Assembly (NCBI RefSeq): GCF_000006565.2 | Contig: NC_031477.1 | Span: 2,202,043-2,266,042, forward strand | DNA length: 64,000 bases | Direction of reading: 5' to 3' | Source of the DNA: Toxoplasma gondii ME49 | Lineage: Eukaryota > Apicomplexa > Conoidasida > Eucoccidiorida > Sarcocystidae | Shown: positions 35,395-47,400 of the stretch, piece after piece | Numbering within the stretch: the stretch's first letter is position 1 | Layout: every line of letters starts with the position of its first letter | The notes under the pieces: generated by a model | What the model was told of the DNA's origin: nothing | What the model saw: only the letters and a program-made list of their open reading frames with translations | Databases searched by the model: none | Position numbers and translations under genes: made by a program

Positions 35395-37190
35395 TATAGA
35401 TGTGTATCACTCTGTAATTACTGACATCGGTCTAGGCTGGCGAGTACTGGGCACGTTGTTTGATCAGCTTAATTTCTGATTCGCTTTAATTGCCGTTTTT
35501 GATGGTCTGTTTTTGAGAGACCTATGAAGCCGTCCGCGCCGGGGCCGTAGAACTGCGAGTCTTTCCACGCAGCTTTAAGAGGGTTAATTCAACTGCTAGT
35601 CGGAGACACCTCCCTCCTGTCAATCACCCATTACTGGAAAGGCATCTTCAGTCAAGTTTCTCAGACGCCTCCTAACCAGCTCCACAGACAGAGTGCTGAT
35701 GGGCCAGGGACTCCATCTCCAAGAAACTAACATGTGAAGGAACAGAAAAGAAGGCGAGGCGGCAGTGGCCGACGGTGCGGTCTCCACCTCGCGGTTTTTT
35801 TCAAGGCATGCGTCCTCCCAGTTTTAGGGGAAGTGCAAGGCAAAGATCAGCAAGGAGATTGTTCGAGAGTCATAATTCTTCGGCTAACCGGGTCTGAAAA
35901 TTGCTTCCAGAGCGGGCTTCGGTCACATGCCATTTAATCGGTAACTGTGGCACACAGCGAATGGAGTCCGAAATATGGAGAGAAGCGAGGCGTCACGTAG
36001 ATGCAGAAACGACGTAAACGCAGCAGCTCCGAAGCTGCGTGACCATGCCTCTAGGCAGACAGGTTGGTCTGCGACAGAAGCAGTTTTCGTTTACAAACCA
36101 GGCAAGTGTGTCAGCCCAAGAGAAGAGCCGCTTAAAACCAAACGTCGGCGAAGACACATGAACAGAGAACGGCTTTAAGAGGGACGAAAAAGGATAAAGC
36201 TCTGGAAAGAGGAAGGGAACAACAGAGGAACAGCCACTACATAGAGGCGCGCAGAAAGGGGCGGCTGTTTTTCGAGAGAGAGGACCATCGAAAATGACAA
36301 GTTCAGAGCACGCGAGAGAAAGAGGGAGAGTTGTCCGGATCGGCAGGGAGAGTACATTACTGCATTCTTGTGTCCGCGGCGAAGAGAACAGGCGAGTGCA
36401 AACGGAAACTAAAGTCGTGACAAAAGAGAGCAAGCTCGCTCCACTTTTACTTTGGAGGGAAGTGACGCAAAAGAAAGTCTCGAACTTCTGCAGTATCGTC
36501 GTCCTTCACCGAGCAGCTGCAAATCTCCTGAACACGCAGATCCACAGGAAAATATATGAACCATCAGAAAGGATCTTGACTGCTTACCAAGCTCCACGGA
36601 ATAGGTTCCTAAACAGGCCGCGCGAGCGAAATTTCAGACACACTTCAGCAGACGAAAAGGGAGAACGGATGAGCGGACAAAGCACGGCCTGGAATCGCCT
36701 AAAAAAACTTAAAGGGTCGAGAATCGCGACGCAGCTCGACACACCTAATGTGCGTCGGTACAGACAACCAGAAACCGGCAGAAAAGCAGAGAAAATTGCA
36801 CCTAAACCCACGAAGATGCACGCGTCACCGGCACAGCGAAGCCAAATACCCCAGACAGAGATTGAGACGCATAGCCATACAAACGTACATGTACTCAGAC
36901 AACTACAGACTAACAAGATTAAACGGCTAGGGTGATAAAATGATGCAGGAAGTCAGATATACACCGCTATGCACGGAGATAGAGAGATGCATAAATAAGG
37001 AAAGAACTACATACATGTACACATATTCGTACAGATACGCATATGAAGAGTGGCAGATAACTGCAGTCGCAGACACATGGCGACACACACACACACGGAG
37101 ACATAGAGACAGCTTGTCACAGACGTAGCCTGCTCGAGTTGGCGACCGTCTGCTGAAAAGTGATCGAAAACAATGGATGGTCGATCCTAC
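34491..37190. other. Convergent intergenic region, TOP3B and SRP receptor beta 3' ends
   Basis: The 3' flanks of two genes face each other here. (TA)n tracts lie at 35035-35060 and 35355-35392, and a short (CA)n at 37085-37096. The longest ORF (36294-36935 plus, 213 codons) shows no domain and lies opposite the SRP receptor beta 3' region. No RNA gene was recognised. Confidence 0.45.
35035..35398. repeat. Two (TA)n tracts downstream of TOP3B
   Basis: Runs at about 35035-35060 and 35355-35392 in the convergent intergenic region. Confidence 0.85.
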
Positions 37191-40100
37191 CACGGGGCTG
37201 GGAGCATGTTCGAGGATCTTGAAAGCTTCGCCTTCTACACCGATGAAGTTCGTCACATCGTCCTCCCCCTCGAGCATCGCTGCACGCGAGGCGCGACTGC
37301 GCTCGCTGTGATGTGACCCCCAGAAACAGACACAACGCACCGTGGGTTGAGGCAGCTGGGCACGCAGAGGTCCACGAATTTGACACACGGGAGAAGTGAA
37401 GCTTTGTGGGGAACAGTGACTGAAAAAGGCAGAACGGTCAGAAACGGAGAAGCAGAAGCAGGCACCGCTCTGGAAGGAGAGAAGTAACGCAGTCGCGCCA
37501 AGGTTCACCCATGCGTTACGCGACGACCCCGATCGAGCGTCTAGGAAAGTGAGGTTTTTCGCCACAAGTCTCCTGTTCCCCGAAAGAAGCTGTGCAACAC
37601 ATCAGGATGTACATTGCACACCGTTCACTTTACCAGCGCGCTCTAAGTTCAAGGTCACCTTATAGCTTTGGCTGCATGCTTGCAACAGCTTCTGTGCTTC
37701 ACACAGACAGGGATACTCTATCGTTCAGACGTCTTCTTTTCCTCACATACATTTCCCTCTCAATGTCCTCGACAACCGATGCTTGTGGCCGGGAGTCCGG
37801 GAGATCTGTCTTGTTGACCACCAAGAGAAGAGGTGTCTGACGCTGGTGGAGACTCGGATTGGCAAACAGCTCGTATAACTGCCTACAGGGAAAAAAAGAA
37901 ACAGCAGCTGCAGCCGAGGATTGTCTCTCAGCAGATCTTCCGGCAAACCAAGAAAAAGAGAAGGAAGCATCAAGAAAGCGAAGCGCTTCACAGGAAGCGA
38001 CCATATTCATAACGGACGGCCAAGAAGACGCGGGAAAGTGCATGGACACCACTGGAGCACCAGAGACTGTCGAGGTCAAAAACAACCATAGAGAATCCTG
38101 AAGCTGTCCGAGGGGCTCAAACCCCCCGATGGCGAAAAAGAAGTAACAAATGGTGTTCCTGTACTCACTCTCCCTTTTTGCAGCCAAAATGCTCCAGAGT
38201 CTTGTAAACCACAGCCATAATCTCCAACAGTTGACAATCTTCGCTTTCATAGAAAACAACTATACACCTGTTTTAAAATTGTGAAAGTACTGAGGAAAAG
38301 GCCTTACTCGGCAGCAACCTTCAATGATGCCTTATCAGCCGCATCGACCAGGAAAAGCAGCGCGCCGGCCTGATCGATGTACGGCTTCGAGAGACCCTGC
38401 AAACGAGAGTGTCCTGGGAAATCCACGAGTTCAATTCTTGCAGTAGAGCGATCCGCGGTAGCCTCGTGCGCCTGGTGACTCGCCTGCTCCACCATGCCGT
38501 CTTGAGATTTAGCTGGAAAGACAGAAACCATGTCGATGTTCTCCTGCAAGGTCCAGAAGAAAAACGAGATTGCTTTGTTCGATGCGGCACAAGCAATATC
38601 TTTGACGACGAGGACCGACGCAGAGCCGACGTCAAGGCGAGGAAGCGCGGAGCAGTGGTCGGAGAGAGGGTTTTGAGAAGCAGATATCCAGGATCGAAAA
38701 GCCTAAACCATAGTTGGGAAACAGAGCTTGAGGAGCAGGAGAAAAAAACAAACGTGCCTGACCGTCGACGGCGAGGGGACCGGCATTCGGAGACGTTTAT
38801 TGCCCACAACCTTCTCTCGCCGAGGCAACAAGAGAGTAGGAGTTGCGCCCAGCAAAAGACACAGGTTGTTCCTGTCTGCTTGTCCCCGTCCAGCGAAGAA
38901 AAAGAGAAGACCAAGTGGCTTTGAACGTCGTGGAACGTGAGTGCTCACCTGCAGCGAAGAAACCGTTTCGGTGGCTTTCCCGTTTCGAAGAAGCAGAAAA
39001 AGACTCGTTTTGCCACTCCCGCTGGAGCCCAGAAGCACCGCGCGCCGGCCGCCGCCTCCACTCCGGCGCCCCCCGCTGCCGCTCAAGGTGAGGCCTCTGA
39101 CGACTGAGTGAAACGGGGAAGAAGTCGCCAAATCAAGATCTAGCGATTCACCTTTGAGCGAAAGGGAAAGCTGTACCTCGACTGTCTCGTCCACAGGCAC
39201 AGAAACCCATGCGCCACGGCTCTTCCATCGAGACAAATGACACACATACATAGATGCAGGCATACATATAGTAGTTGTGTATGCGTATGTGCATAGGTAT
39301 ATATATATATATATATTTGTAAATGTGAAGGGAAGCAAACGCATGGGTCAAGAAATGGATGTGTACCTAGCGCAGAGAAGCGCGATCGATGGAACTGCGC
39401 TCAACTGCGAAGAAGCATGCGCAGAAATAGAGATCTGCAGATCCTCTAAGGAGATGGGCTTGCGTCTCGTCGAGTGAGACAGCGTCCACATATTCATCGA
39501 AAGCGAGAAGAAAACGGCGGGGGCAATAGACATGGAGAGTGCCGAACTGTTTATCCACGCGTACTGTGAGGAGCTGCAACTGTGTACCATCTACGCTTCC
39601 GGTTTATATCTGTACACGGAGCAGCTGACGGCGTATCCATGTGTCGCCTCCCTGCTCGTGGTGCAAGAAAGGAGCTCTACGTCCTCGGAAGTCTCCCGTG
39701 CCTTTGTTCGAGAATGACGCACCCTTCAAACCCAGGACGGCGAGGATGCAGTAGGCGAAAATGACGAGTGCAAGGCAAGTTTCAAAGGCAACAACGTCAG
39801 TCTGCAAATAGCGGTACGCTGAGAGCTGAAAGCAAGGCAACGCCGACAATCAAGAACCAATGAGAACGTCAGTGCAAGCTTCTTGACGGCGAGAAACGGA
39901 CAGCGGAAAGAAACGAAACGTACCCTCAGGTGAAAGCACAGACACTCCCATGTCGGACGGCAACTGAAGCGTGTACAGGCGTTCCCCTCATGAAGCGCGC
40001 GTCTCTTGAGTCGGTAGCAAGGTGGGCAGAAACCTCAAAGACGGAGAAAAAGTCCTGCTGAAGCAACAAAAAGACCCAATGCCCCCACGTCTGAAAGCGT

Positions 40101-40324
40101 ACTCGTAGCTGTGCAGCAGGAGAGCCGACTAGCGTGTGCCAGGCGCTCCGCGTCCATGACAAAGGAGACACGGGGAGACTAGTTTCTCGTTCTGAAGCAT
40201 TCGCGCCGTTTTGTGGTCGTTTGATTCCCATTTCTTTCGCCTTCTGCGGTTTATCGCTGGCCTGCATTTTCTGTCGCTGCGTTCCTGCCGCGCCGGCAGA
40301 GTTCTCAGGAGACGAGGCCGCCAT
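37191..40324 (-). CDS. SRPRB: Signal recognition particle receptor subunit beta (SRPR-beta GTPase)
   Basis: Exons, minus strand: 40324-40034, 39825-39723, 39103-38949, 38543-38308, 37882-37751, 37305-37191 (3' end uncertain). SRPR-beta is a small GTPase that anchors SRP receptor alpha to the ER membrane and takes part in handing ribosome-nascent chains to the translocon. One membrane segment is at residues 113-130 (TCLALVIFAYCILAVLGL). GTPase motifs: G1 GSSGSGKTS (157-165), G3 DFPGH (224-228), G4 NKTD (285-288). The C-terminal LEGEDDVTNFIGVEGEAFKI matches the family's 'LG..GE.F.F' block. The N-terminal 97 residues are not conserved. A phase-symmetric extra exon (38267-38169) may be included between exons 4 and 5. 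After SPV the frame either splices at GTAGGA or reads on, so the last residues are unresolved. The first donor (GTTTCT) is weak. Confidence 0.87.
38169..38267 (-). other. Candidate in-frame cassette exon of SRP receptor beta
   Basis: A 99-bp segment (38267-38169) follows an AAACAG acceptor and ends at a perfect GTGAGT donor. It enters and leaves in the same phase as the flanking exons, adding 33 residues (CIVVFYESEDCQLLEIMAVV...) without a stop. The conserved junction LKVAAE-QLYELFANPSL is better preserved without it, so inclusion may be optional or alternative. Confidence 0.45.
39296..39320. repeat. (TA)n tract in SRP receptor beta intron 2
   Basis: About 18 bp of TA between exons 2 and 3. 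Confidence 0.8.
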
Positions 40325-43300
40325 GGAGGAGCGATGGCGACGTCTAGGAAGAACGAATTGAAAACGCCTCCGCTTGGAGAGTGTCCGTGGTGCTCGTAAC
40401 CTCCCCGATTCCGGGGAATACGGGCGCGATTGAGACAAGATTCAGTCGGATGCTCGACAGCAGAGAAGCAGACAGGCGAAGCGGATGGAAGAAGAAACCA
40501 ATGATGTAGAATCCTGGCTATATCTCCAGCCGCGGACCTTGGTCAACGAACAGAACGCAGACGAACACGCGAAAAAGGGGAAAACGGGCAGATGACGAAC
40601 AGATGTTCTGGATCGAAATGAACGCGTAAAATGGGAGACAGAAGAGAGACGCACAGGGGAGAATCCTACCGAGGTGTGAGTATAGACGGAGGAACAAGCG
40701 ATAAAGAAACCTACTTTGCCACAAGAGCAGTGAATCTGCCGTCTCGAGCACTCAGAATGGGCAGCGCAGGGCAGACAAGAAAATGACGAGGCGGGTTGTG
40801 TCTTGCCACTGACGTCACTCTTGGAAGTGATTCAAAAGAATTTCTTGTGCGAATCGCAATTCGACACGGACGATAGAGACCCAAGGAAGACAGTTCACGC
40901 TGTGTCGAATTGTTCTATCCAGGCGTGAAATGCGAAACTGGCATGCAGGCCTGCTCGCGAAAAAGGCGAATATCGAGAGAACGACATTCGACAAAAAGCT
41001 GCGGTTCGAACCACTGAGTGTAGGAACCGAATAAAGCAAGGATTCACAAGGCGCATGCATAAGGGAAAAGTCTCTCAGCGCTGTGCCGGTGTGTGTTCTG
41101 CGGTGCGCCGGAACTCGTGATCCTGCCCCAAGAATTACGATTTTCCGGGAATTCCAGCGTGGTGACAAAGCAAGACACAGACCCAAAAGTGGGTGGGTGC
41201 GTTGACTGTTCCTGTTGTGGATAGGAATCGACAGAGGTAAAATGAAAATGACATGGGGCGCAAGTGGGCAGTCCGCTCGGGAGCCGGAAGCGCATCTGCA
41301 CACTTTAGCGGCTGCCAAGTGAATATGGAACAAAGGCACGAGTTTGTTTCGACACTTCCACGCTGTCGCAATTTCGTAGGATGGCAGCTGGCTCAGAGGC
41401 ACACGAATGCTCGGGAAGGAAAATGAAAGAGCGCTGGCGTTACACTGTGGCTAGGTTGTGTCGGTGCCGTGGTGTCAGCGAACGACCGTGACGGGTGACT
41501 AAATGGAAAAACAGAACTGGCGAACACGAAGACTGCAAAGGGTAAGGACACCTGAGAATGCCAAGAGCGACAATGACTATCCATTTTCAATGCCTGTTCA
41601 GAGGGAAGAGCTTCTGCCGTGCTATCTGGACGCGCAGGCCACATCGCTTGCGCCTTCTGTACATAATCATTCCCCGTGGGTTGCAGCCTGTACCATGGCA
41701 TGTAGCCTTCAATGGGGCCTTCAAGGAGAAGCGGTAATATGAGCTAGCGACACTGGCAGCACTTTGGAACTGTGGTGTCCTATGGCGAGAACGCAGGATC
41801 GTGTCTCTCTCCATCTCACTCGGGTGCGGTCTGCGTTGGACCGAGAGGGTAGAAACTAGAACGAACAGCGACTGTCAGTACGACAGGTTGCATAACACAG
41901 AACTAGTACTCATGTTCACGACTCGAAAGAGCTTGTGTTCGAGAAGCTTCATACTAACGTTTTCATTTTGTGTATGGTGACTTCTGATTTGAGTTGTTAT
42001 ACCGTCGGCATTCGAGTAAGGCGGAGAATCGTCTTTTTTGCAAAGTTGGCTCCGCGGCTATGTACAACCGCTACCGTCGTGCCGATCGTCACTGTTCCCC
42101 TGGAGCATAAATTGGACGAGCACGTGAATTAGCAAATCGGAACCGTCACATTTTTACGGGCAGAACATGGGTGGGAACGAGACAGTGTTCCACAGCGGCA
42201 CGTAGTCCGCTTCTCTATCGAAGAAAAGAATATCCTTTCACATGGAAGCCTCGCCATTGTCTAGCGTAGGCGCACGAGCCTTTATCCAAGGTGGGTTCTG
42301 TAGTCGAGCCTCCTTTTTGACAGACGACAGCGCATTTTACCTGTTTACGCGTCTAGTTTCGAGCGCCATCAATGTCAGCTGCGCGCTTGGGAAGCAATCT
42401 CCCGCAAACGCAGAGGCATTTCCCACGTTTTTCCCTGATCCATTTCACAGAGATTCAATGACTTGTGTCCTCCAAGTAATTACAAGTGCCACCCCAGTGT
42501 TTTAATTCGGAAACAAATGTTCAGAATCAATGCTGTGACAACTGTGGTGTGTAATACTCCACCCGAAGGTGTAACGCGCCTGGAAGCGTATCAGAGCTCT
42601 CAGTGAACGTGCTTTCTGCATGGTAACGCAGTGGTCAAGCCTCCCACAGACCTCCTCCGATGCTACACTAGTTTCTTGGATCACCAGTCGAATCCTAGGC
42701 TATATACTACGTCTACAATACAGCTAGGGATTGTCTTAGCATTTTCTGCGTAAAATGTGACAGCTTTTCGTGGACCCGATGTGTGTCTCCACGGGTGCCT
42801 TGGGACCTGGCAGACTTTGGGAACAGGCTTACAAGCGAAGCAGGGAAAAAGCACGAAAGTATACCGTATGCTATTGGTGCAGCGATCATCAATGCGAAGT
42901 CTCGGATGGTCTGATAGTCCGAATGGTCCACCGATTCCCCACGAGTAGCCGTGTATGTGTACGATTTGTGCCGCGTACCCTGGGTGATCCCGAAAGGGAT
43001 ATCGGCCGTGTTCTTTGTTTCGCCCATATAGACAATGGAAACGCCTTTGAATACACACACTCTCTAGCTCGTGAGCGTCTGAATATATCTTGTTTGAGTC
43101 CATCTGCCCTTCCGCTACGTAAGGACAAATGCGACCGTACACTTCCTCTTTGCCTGCCGCGAAGGTGCGCGGGGCCGCTAGGTGAAAGCCCGTGGCGTGT
43201 CTGCCTCAACGAGGACTCGATATAGAGAGTAAAAATCACGGTACTAGCGAGACTGTTTAGCCGTGTCCAAACAGAAATGCTCACTGAAAACGGGCAAGCT

Positions 43301-44415
43301 CCCCCACGCACGTCAACCTGTGGGCAATCCCGTCGTCGGGGACGCATTTAACATCTTTCTCTGTCCTGCGCTACAGCCGAGCTGCCGCTACTTGACAAGG
43401 AAGCCTTCTAAAATTCTCCGTCCCTTTGCCCCTTCAGTTTTTCTCACTCAAAAATATAGAGACGAAACATAGCAAAATAAATGTGCCTTGTAGTGGGGCG
43501 TAACCCACATCAAAAATTCTGAAGAGGTTAAATCGAGCAAGAGACCCGACAACTACAGATGAGGATCCGGAGAGCAGAAATGACATGACGATGGCTGGCA
43601 CGCGGATCAAGCGTTTGAGAGCGGACGCGGCGCGGGTCAACGACGGCGGGCAGGCTGCTTGTAAAGTGTCAGCTTCCGCTCTTCTGCATTGGCCGCAAAA
43701 GGGTGTTACTTGCTGAAGATATTTGCGCAATCCCTCTTCAGAGAGCTCAGATACTCGTTCCTATGCATACAGCTAATAGTGCATTTCCCCTTCTCTGAGA
43801 GGTCTGTCTCCTGTGTCGCCTGCTGCTGCGGCTGCTAGTACGGGCTGCGTCGCGGACAAGCGCGCGGACTGTGGCGCCGAAGAGTCAAGCGACAATTCTT
43901 CTGCGTTCTACGGAGCTATCGTTCTTCTGTCGTGCTATCCGGTGTGTTTTTTAAGTGAATGTATCTGCTCGGACCTTGGCGACGTGTAACACGACCTGGT
44001 CCCTTAACTCCTTGACCAGCACTGGAGATCCGGAGTATACCGCACAGCGTTGCAGGACCGGGCACCTCTGGAGCCGCACGGACTGCACACACTTCCTTTT
44101 GATCCAACCATGCTTTGAAACTTTCGTAAAAAGCCCAATTCTTGTCTGAAAAAACAGACGGCACAAGCCTCACCGATTCTACCCCGTGCACAGTAATGAT
44201 GCGCTGGAAGTAACTCACCGCAAAACAGTAAACCCCAGCAAGTCAACAACCAGCTCAAGTTCTTGACCACTGTTTTGAGTGCAATTCTACCGGTGAAGTT
44301 GCAAGCTGTCTTACCAGCAGCACCCAGCCGTACCTCGTGACGAGTGTATAGTACGGCAAGTCTTCGTTGTCGGATTGTCGGGTCCAGCTCAAAGGTTTGT
44401 GTCCGTGTAGCGACG
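40325..44415. other. Divergent intergenic region, SRP receptor beta / giant repeat gene
   Basis: About 4.1 kb between two divergent starts. Several overlapping ORFs exist (40815-41402 minus, 41393-41701 minus, 42770-43225 plus, 43916-44218 minus), none with a recognised domain or a convincing multi-exon model. The block at 44218-43916 minus has one exon-like feel (acceptor TTTTTTCAG inside it), but nothing can be named. One GGTTCGAACC near 41004 is not part of a tRNA fold. Confidence 0.4.
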
Positions 44416-47400
44416 ATGAGCTTCTACCACCCTCCCGACAATGCTGGCGTACATCAAGACCAGGGGCGGCTCCCAACAGTTGAGGCACCCTGCGATTCAC
44501 ACGACGCGTCTGCGGCGGCGGCTGTCCACCCGACTCCGGCTATTCACATGCCTGCGTTTCACGGGAGTGCCGTCCCGCGTCTGGATCTTTCGCGCGCGGA
44601 GGCGATCCAGAGACAGCGAGTGAATATCCCCAGCGGGACATCAACAGTGAAACCAGCGGGATCTCAGGTAGAGACCGCCGCAGCCAATGCCGTGCCGCAG
44701 TCGACTGGGAATGTCTTTGTACCCAACATGAGCGTCCCTTCGCACGTGATGGCCGTCTCCACACCGGGGTATGGCTACGGAGCTGTCCCTTCGACTGCTT
44801 TTCCGGCAAATGTCATGGCGACACACATGCTAGTGGAGCCGAACCACAGGACCGCAAGCACGACACTTGGGGAGAGAGTCGTGCAGCTCAGGGATCCGCG
44901 ATGTGGACCGAATACTCTGTGTACTGGCATGCCCTTTCCGGGCTGCGGCGATGGCATTGAGATTCCTGTGAGTCTCGCAGCCGACGCCTTGATTGATTTG
45001 AGCACGACACGAAGCCAAAGAATCGCTGACGGCTGTCGATGCTGTGCGGGGCCACTGTCAGTCTTTTTTGGCCAGCGCGGGCGTCAGCCGGCTCTGCCTG
45101 TTGAGCCGCAGAGACGCAAGACGGCTTCTGTGTCAGTGTCTCCTTCGCCGTCAAGGACGTCTTTCCGCTATGGCCACTTCGTCGACCCCAAAAACGCTTA
45201 CCAAGAAAGATTTGCCTCCGTCCCGCAACCGGTGATGACAGAGGTGCCTTTGAATGCCTTTCCCGTCGGAACCATGCCCACCATGGTGTTTGTGCCGCCG
45301 CATTTCTTTGCCGGGAACAAAGGCGTGTACCAGGGGAAACCCTGTGATTTGGAGCGGCGCGCCAACGAGCAGCGACAGTCCGTCTCCCGCGAGGGTGGAC
45401 AGCGGAGGGCTGGTGATAGAAAACAAACTACAGGAATGGAGAAATTACTGTCTGAACGTGAAAATTCCGACGCCGGTGTAGGAGGTGAGGACCGCAAACA
45501 ACCGATTCAGGCGACTATGCAGGCCCAAGCGAAGCGTGAACGAAACAGAACTTCACTAGCCGATGCTTGCCAGTTTGCCACAGGCGACGTGACTGTGGCG
45601 CCCTCCGGGGCACCCGTGCAGGCAACTATGGTGTTGTCTGCGGGAGTTTCTCCGTCGAAGCCTGCGTCTGACAAGGACTCAAACGTTGCGAATAGCTCTG
45701 TGACAACGGGGTTTTTGGACCTCCGTGGGACTAATCAGTCTGCTACGAAAATGCCGACCACCGAGGGAAGACGCGCGAGACGTGCAGGTTCCGAGACACA
45801 CCTGGCGACTCTCGAGTCTCCCCTTGCCACCACTGAAGGGAGTCTGCCAGCGAGTTCCAGCGCCGCTGGTAGCGACCATGCTCAGCAGAACAGCACTGGT
45901 TCCCTCGCCATTTGGCGTCAGCTGGAGGAGACAAAAGAGCAGTACCGTCGTGTCCAGGAACAGTTCGAGATGGAGAATGAGAGTCTGAAAGACGAGAATT
46001 TGCGGCTTCAGGAGGCAGTAGTCTCCATGCAGAGTCGGGTGCAACACATTATTGACGTCCTCCACACCTTGAAAACGAAAAATGCCGGCCATCCGCCAAC
46101 GTGTGACAAAACCAACGAGGACCTTGCCGAGGCATGCATTGGCCTAGTGGCGCAACTCGTAACCCGTGAGGCCGTTGTGATGCCCGGCGTGGCTGCCACA
46201 GAGGCAGCAGCTCTTCAGCGGGCGGCGGGTGAGGCGAAGGTGCCTGCCCAAATCGGCTCTCTTGGAGGCTTCACGAGCTTCACTGAGGACCAGCTGCAAC
46301 AGCTGTTGAGTCTTCAGCGAAAAGACAGCGGGGTGAAACTGCCGGATCACGCAAAATCTGGGGAAACCCCCTCAGGGAATGGTGTTGAATGTCCAGCAGG
46401 GGCCGCCGACATTTGTCCGGGCTCTTTGCGGAAGGCGGCATCGCCAGCTTGCGACGCTGTAGCGAAAGGAGCTACATCTGCGCATGCAAATATGGCAGCA
46501 AGTGCGCCGGCAGCTCAGCGTCGACCCCCACTTGGTTTCGGTTCCGCGGCACCAAGGCGTCTGTCCATTGTGAAAAGGGAAAGCGAGCCATGTTTGCGTC
46601 CCAGCAAGCCACTCCATTCAAACGCCACTGCCACTGGAAAACGTACGGCGCATCCAGATGGTGTACACAAAGAGGGAAGTGTGGACGCATCTCTCCAGAC
46701 GCCTCTAAAGCCGACAGACGGAAAGACACGGTCTGCCTCGACCATCCCAGTCCCCACATCTGACGACCCACAGCCGTCGTCTCAGGACGCGCCTGCAGCA
46801 AAACCCCAGGAGTCTGCTGCGGTAGAGAAGGCGCCCCTAATGCCAACGAGTACAGCCAAGGCCCCACAAGAGTCCAAAGAGGCCGCGAAGGCGCCTCTTG
46901 TTCCGAAGGTGGCGCCGAAGGATGCCCCCGCTGCGACGCAGGCACCGAAGGCGGAGGGAGGGGAGCCGAAGGCGGCGGCTACGGCCCCAGAAGCAGCTGA
47001 TGCACCGAAGGCGGCGGTGGTTGCGAAGGTGCCAACGAAGGCCGCGGTTGTGTCTAAGGAGGGCGCGAAGGCGCCTCTGGTTCCGAAGGTGGCGCCGAAG
47101 GATGCCCCCGCTGCGACGCAGGCACCGAAGGCGGAGGGAGGGGAGCCGAAGGCGGCGGCTACGGCCCCAGAAGCAGCTGATGCACCGAAGGCGGCAGGGG
47201 TTGCGAAGGTGCCAACGAAGGCTGCGGTTGTGTCCAAGGAGGGCGCGAAGGCGCCTTTTGTTCCGAAGGTAGCGCCGAAGGATGCCCCCGCTGCGACGCA
47301 GGCACCGAAGGCGGAGGGAGGGGAGCCGAAGGCGGCGGCTACGGCCCCAGAAGCAGCTGATGCACCGAAGGCGGCAGTGGTTGCGAAGGTGCCAACGAAG

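Noticed and set aside
36294..36935. Plus-strand ORF of 213 codons
   Set aside because: No domain, no splice context and A/G-rich composition typical of the antisense of a minus-strand 3' region; chance is the simplest reading.
41000..41020. GGTTCGAACC, a possible tRNA B box
   Set aside because: No A box or cloverleaf can be drawn on either strand.
42770..43225. Plus-strand ORF of 151 codons and its minus-strand partner (42681-43142)
   Set aside because: Both strands are open over the same interval, neither shows a recognised motif or splice-linked neighbours; left unassigned.
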